NCBI GenBank assembly: GCA_018064565.1
Contig: JAGHVA010000184.1
Span: 1-17,303, forward strand
Direction: 5' to 3'
DNA: 17,303 nucleotides
Source of the DNA: Candidatus Colimorpha onthohippi
GTDB lineage: Bacteria > Bacteroidota > Bacteroidia > Bacteroidales > P3
This document shows positions 7,185 through 14,524 of the stretch, one piece after another. The translations under genes were made by a program, and so were the position numbers. The notes beneath the pieces are model-generated. The model worked only from the letters and a program-made list of their open reading frames with translations, had not been told where the DNA came from and made no database searches. Each line of letters opens with the position of its first letter. The stretch's first letter is position 1.

Positions 7185-8162
7185 ATGAATTGTAACTTAT
7201 TTAAGTTTGTGTTGTTACTGATTGCGGCGATGGTGTTGTCGCAATCGGTTTGGTCTCAAAAAGTGGTCTTCGTGCCGCAGTTTACCGCTCAATCACAGTT
7301 TGCAGGTTATTATGTTGCTCTGCAAAAAGGATTCTACAAAGACGAAGGGTTGGACGTAGAAATCCGTCATATTGGAGCAAGTTCAAGTCAAAACTCAATT
7401 GATTTATTGGTTGAAGGCAAGGCTCATTTTGCTGGGGCGCAACTGATGCAAGGCATCGTGGCGCGTAGCAAGGGAGTGAAGTTGGTGAATGTTTTGCAGT
7501 TGTCGCAGCGCAGTAGTCTTTGTTGCGTGGCGCATTTTCCAGTTGGCGATCCAGAAAAATTTAAGGGAAAGAAGATAGGACGATGGCATAAAGGTTTCTC
7601 TGAGCCGTGTTTGATATTGGACAAAGTAGCGAATTTGGGCATTCAGTGGGTTGATTATAATAGTGGAATAGGTCTGTTTACTCATCATGCGGTGGATGCT
7701 TCTTTGATGACATCGTTTAGCGAGCTGATTGCGTTGCGTATGTCGGTAGGTGAATTCCCAGATACTAATATTTATAGGTTTGCTGATAAGGGTTTTGATG
7801 TGCCAGAAGATGCGATTTTTGTGGATGAAACGTATTATAAGAACAACAAGGCTGTGGTAGATAAATTTGTCCGAGCCACCAAACGGGGTTGGGAATATAC
7901 CCGTCAACATCAAGACGAGGCTTTGGATATCACGATGGCATATATGAAAGCGAACCATGTAGTCTCTAACCGTACTATGCAGCGAATGATGCTGGAGGAG
8001 GTGTTACGCTTGCAAGTGAATAAAGAGACCAACAAGCCTGATTATAAACCGTATCCTAAAGAGAGGTTTAAGAATTTGTCTGGGATTATGGTCTCAGCAG
8101 GTGTCATGCCACGTCTGTTCGATTATGAAGATTTGATGGTAGGAGGTGCTCGTAAGCAGTAA
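7185..8162 (+). CDS. Periplasmic ABC-type solute-binding protein (NMT1/THI5-like)
   Basis: A 325-aa exported protein. Residues 1-24 form a signal peptide (NLFKFVLLLIAAMVLSQS) with no lipobox cysteine, so it is probably free in the periplasm. The mature part is an NMT1/THI5-like (SsuA-type) binding fold: VVFVPQFTAQSQFAGYYVALQKGF, EGLDVEIRHIGASSS, then FAGAQLMQGIVAR and KGKKIGRWHKGF. Relatives bind pyrimidine precursors of thiamine, sulfonates or other small molecules; the ligand cannot be predicted here. No permease or ABC ATPase gene is near. The next gene, 57 bp downstream, is a membrane sensor phosphatase, so the protein may present its ligand to that receptor rather than to a transporter. 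That functional link is inference. Confidence 0.82.
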   Translation: MNCNLFKFVLLLIAAMVLSQSVWSQKVVFVPQFTAQSQFAGYYVALQKGFYKDEGLDVEIRHIGASSSQNSIDLLVEGKAHFAGAQLMQGIVARSKGVKLVNVLQLSQRSSLCCVAHFPVGDPEKFKGKKIGRWHKGFSEPCLILDKVANLGIQWVDYNSGIGLFTHHAVDASLMTSFSELIALRMSVGEFPDTNIYRFADKGFDVPEDAIFVDETYYKNNKAVVDKFVRATKRGWEYTRQHQDEALDITMAYMKANHVVSNRTMQRMMLEEVLRLQVNKETNKPDYKPYPKERFKNLSGIMVSAGVMPRLFDYEDLMVGGARKQ

Positions 8163-8219
8163 TGCGAGTCAGGCATTTGGATAGTTAAATAGTATAACTA
8201 ATTAGTAAAACTTCAAACA

Positions 8220-10142
8220 GTGGGTTCTAATAAATCTTTTTCTGCTCGTCTGAGTCTCAACATTTTGTTGATGGTCTCCCTGATTTTTATCGTGGCATTG
8301 ATTTTTGTGGCCATCTCTTCAAGTAAGATTATCATTGACGAATCTACAAAGTCAGCTCAATTAACGTTGGATGTTGTGTCTGCCGAGATTGAGAAAGATA
8401 TTACGGAGGTGGAGATTTCTACTTCGGCGGGTGCGCAGATAATGATGGCCTATTTGAACAACGACATGGTCTGCGATTTTATGGTTCAGTCGTTTGTTAA
8501 CAAAAGCGACCTTTTGACAGCTTCGATGATAGCTTTTGTGGAGGGTGTTCACAGGGGCGACACGTGGTATAGTACCTACGCATACAGAGACAGTTTGGGC
8601 GCCATTAAAATGAAAAAACTGGGTAGCGAAGATTATGACTATCGCTACATGGAATGGTTCCAAATTCCATATATGCTTAAGCAACCTTATTGGAGTGAGC
8701 CTTATTATGACGAAGGGGGTTGCAATCAGTACATTGCTACGTTTGCATGTCCTATCATGGATAAAGACTCAAATGTTCTGGCTGTCATGACCGCAGATAT
8801 TCCGTTGTTGCATATAGCGAGTCGGGTCAACTCAATTCATCCGTACGAGCACTCGTATATGAATCTGGTTAGTTATAACGGTTCGTATATCAATGCCAAC
8901 GACTCTAACGGTCTGGTAGGACAAACGCTAATGGCAATGGCTTATGAAAGTCAGAACGAGGCTATCATAGAGTCGTGCCAGCGGATTGTCAACGGCGAAA
9001 GTGGACTATCTAAAGTGTTGCAAGGGTCGGTGGCGTCATTATCGGTTTTCAAACCGTTACACAACGGCTGGAAATTGTCGTTGGTGTGTGAATATCGCGA
9101 CATCATGGCTCGTACCACCCAAATGCATATTATGTTGGCTTTGGTGTGCTTGTTTGGGTTGTTGGTAATGTTTATTATCTGCTACTCTATCGTGCGTCGT
9201 CTTACGCGTCCTATCACAGAACTCTCAGAGGCTGCCATCTCGATAGCAAAGGGCAATTTCGCTACGATATTGCCAGAGATACGTACCGAAGATGAGATGT
9301 TGCGGTTGCGCGACTCGTTTGCATTTATGCAGACTTCATTGGGGCATTATATCAGCGAGTTGAAAAGTACCACAGCAGCCAATGAGCGTATGGAAGGTGA
9401 GTTGAATGTGGCGCGTAATATCCAGATGGGTATGCTGGCTACCAATTTCCCTCCGCAGCTGTCGGCATTTTTGCAGCCTGCCAAGGAGGTGGGTGGCGAC
9501 CTATACGATTTTTTGATCAAAGACAACACACTCTATTTTGCTGTAGGTGATGTGTCGGGCAAGGGTGTACCAGCGGCTTTGATGATGGCTATTACCCGTT
9601 CGGCATTCCGTTTCTTCTCTGGTTTAGGTTTTACCATGGGGCAGGTGATGGGACGTATCAATAAAGCTGTGGCTGAGGCCAACGAGACGGGTATGTTTGT
9701 TACTTGTATTTCTGGTCGTATTGACCTCGAGACGGGGGTTATGAAGTATTGTAATGCAGGTCACAACCCCATCATTGTTATGCCGCCATCGGGTGAACCT
9801 TATTTCTTGAAAGCGAAGCCTAACTTGGCTATCGGTCTGTTTGATTCTTTTGTGTATGAGGACGAAGAACTTACTTTGGAGCCAGGCACGCGATTGCTGA
9901 TTTATACAAACGGTATCTCAGAGGCAGAAACTCGCGCAAAAGAGCTTTTTGGCGACGACCGTTTGCTTGCTTGGGCAAAGGAAAAAGGTGCTGTAGTCCC
10001 ACGTCAATTAGATCCAGATGGTAGCAATAAGGTGGAGCGGCAGGTGGTGGATAGTTTGCTTGAGACCGTGCGTAAATTTGTCGAAGGCAACGAACCCAAC
10101 GATGATATTACCATTATGTCTATCCTCTTTGGACAGAAATAA
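8220..10142 (+). CDS. Membrane sensor SpoIIE-family (PP2C) phosphatase: Cache, HAMP, PP2C
   Basis: A 640-aa inner-membrane signalling protein. TM1 is about 11-34, a periplasmic Cache-type sensor runs about 35-300 (with WYSTYAYRD and YDEGGCNQYIATFACPI), TM2 is 303-325, HAMP about 326-379, a short helix 380-405, and the SpoIIE/RsbU phosphatase domain about 406-638. Catalytic-domain motifs are VGGDLYDF (424-431), GDVSGKG (443-449), NAGHNP (512-517) and PNDDITIM (626-633). The usual YTDG motif reads YTNG, with Asn at 564 where a metal-binding Asp is expected. Such proteins normally dephosphorylate an anti-sigma antagonist; none is encoded here. Translation starts at a GTG, since no in-frame ATG lies just upstream. 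The 57-bp gap before it holds a small TAGTTA/TAACTA inverted repeat (8182-8200). It is in a unit with the upstream binding protein. Confidence 0.88.
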   Translation: MGSNKSFSARLSLNILLMVSLIFIVALIFVAISSSKIIIDESTKSAQLTLDVVSAEIEKDITEVEISTSAGAQIMMAYLNNDMVCDFMVQSFVNKSDLLTASMIAFVEGVHRGDTWYSTYAYRDSLGAIKMKKLGSEDYDYRYMEWFQIPYMLKQPYWSEPYYDEGGCNQYIATFACPIMDKDSNVLAVMTADIPLLHIASRVNSIHPYEHSYMNLVSYNGSYINANDSNGLVGQTLMAMAYESQNEAIIESCQRIVNGESGLSKVLQGSVASLSVFKPLHNGWKLSLVCEYRDIMARTTQMHIMLALVCLFGLLVMFIICYSIVRRLTRPITELSEAAISIAKGNFATILPEIRTEDEMLRLRDSFAFMQTSLGHYISELKSTTAANERMEGELNVARNIQMGMLATNFPPQLSAFLQPAKEVGGDLYDFLIKDNTLYFAVGDVSGKGVPAALMMAITRSAFRFFSGLGFTMGQVMGRINKAVAEANETGMFVTCISGRIDLETGVMKYCNAGHNPIIVMPPSGEPYFLKAKPNLAIGLFDSFVYEDEELTLEPGTRLLIYTNGISEAETRAKELFGDDRLLAWAKEKGAVVPRQLDPDGSNKVERQVVDSLLETVRKFVEGNEPNDDITIMSILFGQK

Positions 10143-10967
10143 ATGGTTGTCGCTATATCCGACTTGAATGCGCCAGAGTTGGCTCCTTATTGTAGGCTGA
10201 CAGAGGCTCAATTACGCAATAAGCTTGAGCCATCGCAAGGGGTCTTTATTGCGGAAAGTCCCAAGGTGGTGCGTGTGGCTTTGGATTATGGTTATACTCC
10301 GCTGTCTATTCTAACTACCGAACGTCATCTGCATGGTGATGCAGAAGAGTTGTTGCGGTTGTGCCCTCCTGACATGCCAATATATGTGGCACCTGGTGAG
10401 AAGTTGGTCTCACTTACAGGTTACGAGCTTACAAGGGGTGTGTTGTGTGCTATGCGCCGTCCACAGTTGCCATCGGTCGAAACGGTGTGCGCTGGTGCGC
10501 ATCGTATGGTGCTTCTGGATGGCGTGGTCAATGCGACAAACACTGGGGCAATATTTAGGGCGGCGGCTGCTTTGGGTATTGATGGCGTGTTGCTCACTCC
10601 AACGTGCAGTGACCCATTCAACCGTAGGTCGGTGCGTGTAAGCATGGGCACGGTGTTTCAAGTGCCTTGGTGTTATGTAAGTTCGGTAGTAGGCAATCAG
10701 CCTTGCGAAGTCTTGAGTATGTTGCGGCAGTTAGGTTTTTTGTCGGCGGCTATGGCACTTACTCCACGTGCTATCGCGGTTGATAATCCGCTGTTGCAAA
10801 CAATCGATAAGATGGTAATTGTTATGGGTACCGAGGGCGATGGACTCTCGAAGGCGATGTTGGATTGCTGCGATTATATAGTGCAGATTCCGATGCAGAA
10901 CAATGTAGATTCGCTGAATGTGGCTGCCGCAGCTGCGGTCGCTTTTTGGCAACTGCGTAAGCGTTAG
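10143..10967 (+). CDS. TrmH/SpoU family RNA 2'-O-methyltransferase
   Basis: A 274-aa SPOUT methyltransferase that would move a methyl group from SAM to a ribose 2'-OH in rRNA or tRNA. The three SpoU motifs are complete: motif 1 NATNTGAIFRAAAALG (130-145) with Asn133 and Arg139, motif 2 VIVMGTEGDGLS (225-236), and motif 3 IPMQNNVDSLNVAAAA (249-264). The N-terminal part (about 15-100) resembles an RNA-binding SpoU substrate domain. The exact nucleotide target is not predictable. Its ATG directly follows the TAA of the phosphatase with no gap, so translational coupling is likely. The link between the two functions is unclear and may be only positional. Confidence 0.9.
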   Translation: MVVAISDLNAPELAPYCRLTEAQLRNKLEPSQGVFIAESPKVVRVALDYGYTPLSILTTERHLHGDAEELLRLCPPDMPIYVAPGEKLVSLTGYELTRGVLCAMRRPQLPSVETVCAGAHRMVLLDGVVNATNTGAIFRAAAALGIDGVLLTPTCSDPFNRRSVRVSMGTVFQVPWCYVSSVVGNQPCEVLSMLRQLGFLSAAMALTPRAIAVDNPLLQTIDKMVIVMGTEGDGLSKAMLDCCDYIVQIPMQNNVDSLNVAAAAAVAFWQLRKR

Positions 10968-10968
10968 C

Positions 10969-10987
10969 AGCAACTTTTGATGTTGCT
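10969..10987. terminator. Short hairpin between convergent genes
   Basis: AGCAAC (10969-10974) and GTTGCT (10982-10987) pair around a 7-nt loop, just after the methyltransferase stop and before the convergent AAA/PD-(D/E)XK gene end. No T-run follows on either strand, so it is at best a weak bidirectional terminator. Confidence 0.3.
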
Positions 10988-11007
10988 ATCTGCTATTATA
11001 GAATAGG

Positions 11008-12606
11008 CTACGCTTCTTGGATTAAGTACTCCTCTACCGTGCGGCTCTCTTGCGAGAATGCCACACCTATCTTCACCACCCGTTTGCCTGGCTTCTCGTA
11101 GGGGATAGCGTAACCCTTGTCGTCAATCTGGGACAGTGCCTCCTCGGCGGCTTTCTCCGACTCGGCATTGGTCTTGCACAGTTTTACCTCCATCACATAC
11201 TGTGTGTCGGGCATGGAGAAGACCACATCGGCACGGCCACGCGCAGAACGAACCTCCGTGTGTATCTTGCTGCTAAAGATACTGAACACCACATACAATA
11301 ACGTCTGGTAGTAGTCCTCAAAACGGGCGAAGTCGTCCAACGACGAAACTCCCTGTTGCGGATAAGGGATGCTGGCAAAATAGGCACGAAGATACTGCAT
11401 TGCATCGTCGATACGTTCGCGGTAGAGCGAGGCGTAGAAATTGCCAGCTATGCCTTGTGAACTCACACCGACACCGAGCAATTCTTTCAACACACAGTTC
11501 ATGAAGCCAGAGCGCACCTCGCTATTGGGAAAGCCAAGGGTGTAGTTTTCGCTGATTGAGTCGTAACCCTTGATGGTGAGGTAGCCACTCTGAAAAAGAA
11601 GCGGTAGCGCGGTGGTCATAGAGTCGAGCGACACATGGAAATCGCTTTCGTTCACACACATATCATTCAGACCCGTTACCTCCGTCTTGAACTTCTTGAG
11701 AAAGGGTATCAGGTAGCTTGGAGTGCCGCTCTCGAACCAGAAGTTGGAGATTTCACACACCTTAAATGCATTGGTAAGACTATAGGGATTGTATATCTCC
11801 TCTGGTTGCCGCTTTGCAAAGCGGTAGCCGTCATAGTGCTCTTTGAGGATAGCCAGCATCTCGTCGTAGGAGACTTCATAATATTCTGCAAGGTTCTCTA
11901 CATCGGGTTTGAAGGTGGTCTCCATCTCGCTTTGCGTGATGCCGCAGATGGTGGAGTAACGGCCAAGCATGGAGATATTGCAAAGGTTGTTGATAGCAGA
12001 GAAAATGCTGAGGTTGGAGAACTTGGTGATGCCCGTGAGGAATGCAAACTGGATGTATCCCGTGCATTCCTTGATTTGCTGGTAGAAATCCAGCATCACG
12101 CGGCGCACTGCCGTCTCGTCCTCGTCGCTGCGCTCTGTGTCGAGCATCGGTGCATCGTATTCATCGATAATCAGCACCACCTTGGTACCTCCAGCAGCAG
12201 CGCGGCGTATAATACCGCTAAATAGCAAGCCAGGAGACAACTCGTCATCTTTGCAACCATATGTCTCGCCATACGCCTTCAACTTACTCATAAGCGCACG
12301 GCGTACTCCTTCGGCATTCTCATTCTTGAACGAACTCATCGAGAACGTAAGCACGGGGTATTGTTTCCAATCCTTCTCTAAATGTTCTATGGCAAAGCCT
12401 TTGAAGAGCTCTTTCTTGCCAAGGAAATAGTACTTCAGCATCGAGCATAGGAGGCTCTTGCCGAAGCGGCGCGGGCGACTGAGGAATACGAAGGTGTTGT
12501 TTTTTACGAGGTCGTACATCAACCCCGTCTTGTCGGAGATGACAGCACCATCTTCTACGATGGTTTTGAAGTCATATTGTCCGCCGGTATATCTGCGCTG
12601 AACCAT
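11008..12606 (-). CDS. AAA-ATPase-like protein with C-terminal PD-(D/E)XK nuclease domain
   Basis: A 532-aa protein of the AAA-ATPase_like/PDDEXK_9 family, expanded in Bacteroidota. The N-terminus (RRYTGGQYDFKTIVEDGAVISDKT-like) is typical and sets the start at the ATG 12604-12606; an upstream in-frame ATG (12649-12651) would add 15 residues, but it sits in a hairpin arm. Walker A is the variant RPRRFGKS (44-51) and Walker B is IIDEYDAP (D148/E149). The C-terminal nuclease core has GRAD (457-460), EVK (473-475) and a following Gln493. Both active sites appear intact. The family's biological role is unknown; defence or mobile-element association has been suggested, not shown. It lies between purM (same strand, upstream) and a convergent methyltransferase, and looks like an accessory gene among core genes. 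Confidence 0.87.
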   Translation of the reverse strand: MVQRRYTGGQYDFKTIVEDGAVISDKTGLMYDLVKNNTFVFLSRPRRFGKSLLCSMLKYYFLGKKELFKGFAIEHLEKDWKQYPVLTFSMSSFKNENAEGVRRALMSKLKAYGETYGCKDDELSPGLLFSGIIRRAAAGGTKVVLIIDEYDAPMLDTERSDEDETAVRRVMLDFYQQIKECTGYIQFAFLTGITKFSNLSIFSAINNLCNISMLGRYSTICGITQSEMETTFKPDVENLAEYYEVSYDEMLAILKEHYDGYRFAKRQPEEIYNPYSLTNAFKVCEISNFWFESGTPSYLIPFLKKFKTEVTGLNDMCVNESDFHVSLDSMTTALPLLFQSGYLTIKGYDSISENYTLGFPNSEVRSGFMNCVLKELLGVGVSSQGIAGNFYASLYRERIDDAMQYLRAYFASIPYPQQGVSSLDDFARFEDYYQTLLYVVFSIFSSKIHTEVRSARGRADVVFSMPDTQYVMEVKLCKTNAESEKAAEEALSQIDDKGYAIPYEKPGKRVVKIGVAFSQESRTVEEYLIQEA

Positions 12607-12625
12607 GGTTTGGGTGATTATAGAG

Positions 12626-12652
12626 GTTGCATGCCGCATTGCTACATGCAAC
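12626..12652. repeat. Inverted repeat in the leader of the AAA/PD-(D/E)XK gene
   Basis: Perfect arms GTTGCATG (12626-12633) and CATGCAAC (12645-12652) flank 11 nt. It lies 20-46 bp before the chosen ATG, in the 121-bp gap after purM. It may be an operator or an RNA hairpin; there is no T-run to suggest a terminator. No TAnnTTTG box was seen in this gap. Confidence 0.45.
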
Positions 12653-12727
12653 TATTTCAAATCAAGAAAACAATCAACTTCTTTTTCTTCAACTGCTGCT
12701 TTTGGGAGTAGCGACTGTGCGATGCGA

Positions 12728-13885
12728 CTAATATACAAACTCGCCAAATTGGCTTTTTACCGTAACCTTTGCACCTTGATGCTGTTCGCATCGGCCTATT
12801 ATCTGCGCATCTACATTAAAGCTGTGGCTGATTTCGATGATGTCTTGTGCTGTGCGTTCATCGGTGTATATCTCCATGCGATGACCCATGTTGAACACCT
12901 TGTACATCTCTTGCCAGTCGGTGCCGCTTTGTTCATGTATCAGTTTGAAAAGTGGTGGCACAGGAAATAAGTTGTCTTTAATAACATGCAGGTTGTCGAT
13001 AAAATGAAGTACTTTGGTCTGTGCTCCGCCAGAGCAATGAATCATGCCATCAATCTTTGGGCGGTATTCGTCGAGGATGCGACGGATAATTGGTGCGTAA
13101 GTGCGAGTGGGAGAGAGTACCATGTGACCAGCATCTACGCCAGGAATCTCAGTAGGGTCGGTCAGCCGTTTTGAACCGCAGTAAACTACCTCTTTGGGGA
13201 GGCTGTTGTCGTAGCTCATCGGGAATTGTTGTGCATAATACTGGCTGAACACATCGTGCCGAGCCGAAGTCAGGCCGTTGCTTCCCATGCCGCCATTGTA
13301 AGAGGTCTCGTAGGTGGCTTGTCCGTAGGATGCCAGACCAACAATGACATCGCCAGGTTTGATATGGGCATTGTCAATGACATCTGAACGTTTCATTCTC
13401 GCAGTAACGGTGCTATCTACAATAATGGTGCGGACTAAATCGCCCACGTCGGCAGTCTCGCCTCCAGTGAGATAGATGCCTACGCCCAAGTCGCGCATCT
13501 CTTGCAGAAATTCTTCTGTGCCATTGATTACAGCACTGATTACCTCGCCAGGCACCAACTGACGGTTTCGCCCAATGGTAGAAGAAAGCAAAATATTGTC
13601 AACGGCACCTACGCAGAGCAAATCGTCCAGATTCATTACAACCGCATCGATGGCAATGCCTTTCCACACACTTAAATCGCCTGTCTCGCGCCAATATAGG
13701 TAGGCCAACGATGACTTGGTGCCAGCGCCATCAGCATGCATGATATTACAATAATCAGGGTCTCCACCCAATGTGTCTGGAATAATTTTGCAGAAAGCCT
13801 TTGGGAATAGGCCTTTGTCGATGTTTTTGATTGCGTTGTGCACATCTTCTTTTGATGCCGAAACGCCGCGTTGGTCGTATTTCAT
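12728..13885 (-). CDS. purM: Phosphoribosylformylglycinamidine cyclo-ligase (PurM, AIR synthetase)
   Basis: A 385-aa cytoplasmic enzyme for the fifth step of purine synthesis, ATP-dependent closure of FGAM to aminoimidazole ribonucleotide. The length and the sequence MHADGAGTKSSLAYLYWRE match the longer Bacteroidota PurM. Other conserved parts are AIDAVVMNLDDLLCVGA, YLTGGETADVGDLVRT, GLASYGQATYETSYNGGMGSNG and the C-terminal MIHCSGGAQTKVLHF, then VFNMGHRMEIY. It starts at ATG 13883-13885, 62 bp after aroK, with a perfect -7 box in the gap, so it can be transcribed on its own as well as by read-through from the recN group. No other purine gene is nearby. Confidence 0.95.
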   Translation of the reverse strand: MKYDQRGVSASKEDVHNAIKNIDKGLFPKAFCKIIPDTLGGDPDYCNIMHADGAGTKSSLAYLYWRETGDLSVWKGIAIDAVVMNLDDLLCVGAVDNILLSSTIGRNRQLVPGEVISAVINGTEEFLQEMRDLGVGIYLTGGETADVGDLVRTIIVDSTVTARMKRSDVIDNAHIKPGDVIVGLASYGQATYETSYNGGMGSNGLTSARHDVFSQYYAQQFPMSYDNSLPKEVVYCGSKRLTDPTEIPGVDAGHMVLSPTRTYAPIIRRILDEYRPKIDGMIHCSGGAQTKVLHFIDNLHVIKDNLFPVPPLFKLIHEQSGTDWQEMYKVFNMGHRMEIYTDERTAQDIIEISHSFNVDAQIIGRCEQHQGAKVTVKSQFGEFVY

Positions 13886-13916
13886 GATAGAGTTATGATT
13901 ATATGCTATAGTTTTG

Positions 13917-13924
13917 CAAAGGTA
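13917..13924 (-). promoter_or_regulatory. -7 box for purM (TACCTTTG)
   Basis: On the minus strand this matches TAnnTTTG perfectly, 31 bp before the purM ATG, in the only sizeable gap between aroK and purM. A TTG lies upstream but at a shorter spacing than usual for -33. Confidence 0.6.
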
Positions 13925-13947
13925 CGATTATTTTATCAATTGGTGTA

Positions 13948-14520
13948 CTATTTTGTCAGTTCATCAATTATCTGTTGACAAATCTCTTTTGTTGAGAGTT
14001 TGTCTGCGTCGATGATGATGTCGGCTTGACTGTAAAATTTGTTTCGTTCATGAAGCTGTTGGGCTATAAAATCATGACGCTGCTCAACGGGAACGGCTGC
14101 CAATACGGGGCGCGTATGGTGTGCTACGAGCATTCGTTCATATAAACTCTGAGACGAGTATCGTAGATATATTGAAGTCGCATATTGCTTGATAAGTTCC
14201 ATGTTGTTGTTATAGCAAGGGGTGCCACCTCCAGTAGCCAGTATGTACTGGGCAGGGCTATTGTTTGGTGTACTGGTACTATCCAGCAGGTGCGTCAGTG
14301 TTTGCTGTAGCAACTGTGTTTCGAGTTTGCGAAACAACGGCTCGTCGTATTTCTTAAAGAAAATGGGTATGGTAGTGTGGTATCGCTCTTCAAATATATC
14401 GTCAAGATCATACGAGGGTATGCCGAACTCGTAGGATAGGCGATGGGCTACTGACGATTTTCCGCTGTACATATAGCCTATGAGCGCGATAGCTTTGGGT
14501 GTGGAGCAATCAGGATTCAT
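13948..14520 (-). CDS. aroK: Shikimate kinase
   Basis: A 190-aa P-loop kinase that phosphorylates shikimate at the 3-OH with ATP in the chorismate pathway. Walker A is GYMYSGKS (15-22). The shikimate-site Asp motif is DLDD (38-41), FRKLE (63-67) gives the substrate Arg64 and Glu67, ATGGG (95-99) is the Gly-rich loop, and TRPVL (136-140) lies at the lid with its Arg137. An ER...FYSQAD segment (158-167) ends the core. A short Ser/Thr/Pro/Asn insertion (80-90) makes it slightly long. The start is the ATG at 14518-14520, 4 bp after the peptidase stop; an open frame continues upstream into that gene but is not supported by the family start. It is coupled to recN and the M23 peptidase. Confidence 0.92.
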   Translation of the reverse strand: MNPDCSTPKAIALIGYMYSGKSSVAHRLSYEFGIPSYDLDDIFEERYHTTIPIFFKKYDEPLFRKLETQLLQQTLTHLLDSTSTPNNSPAQYILATGGGTPCYNNNMELIKQYATSIYLRYSSQSLYERMLVAHHTRPVLAAVPVEQRHDFIAQQLHERNKFYSQADIIIDADKLSTKEICQQIIDELTK

Positions 14521-14524
14521 ATTG

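Noticed and set aside
11635..12225. Plus-strand 196-aa open frame opposite the AAA/PD-(D/E)XK gene
   Set aside because: It is fully antisense to a well-supported gene and shows no recognisable fold.
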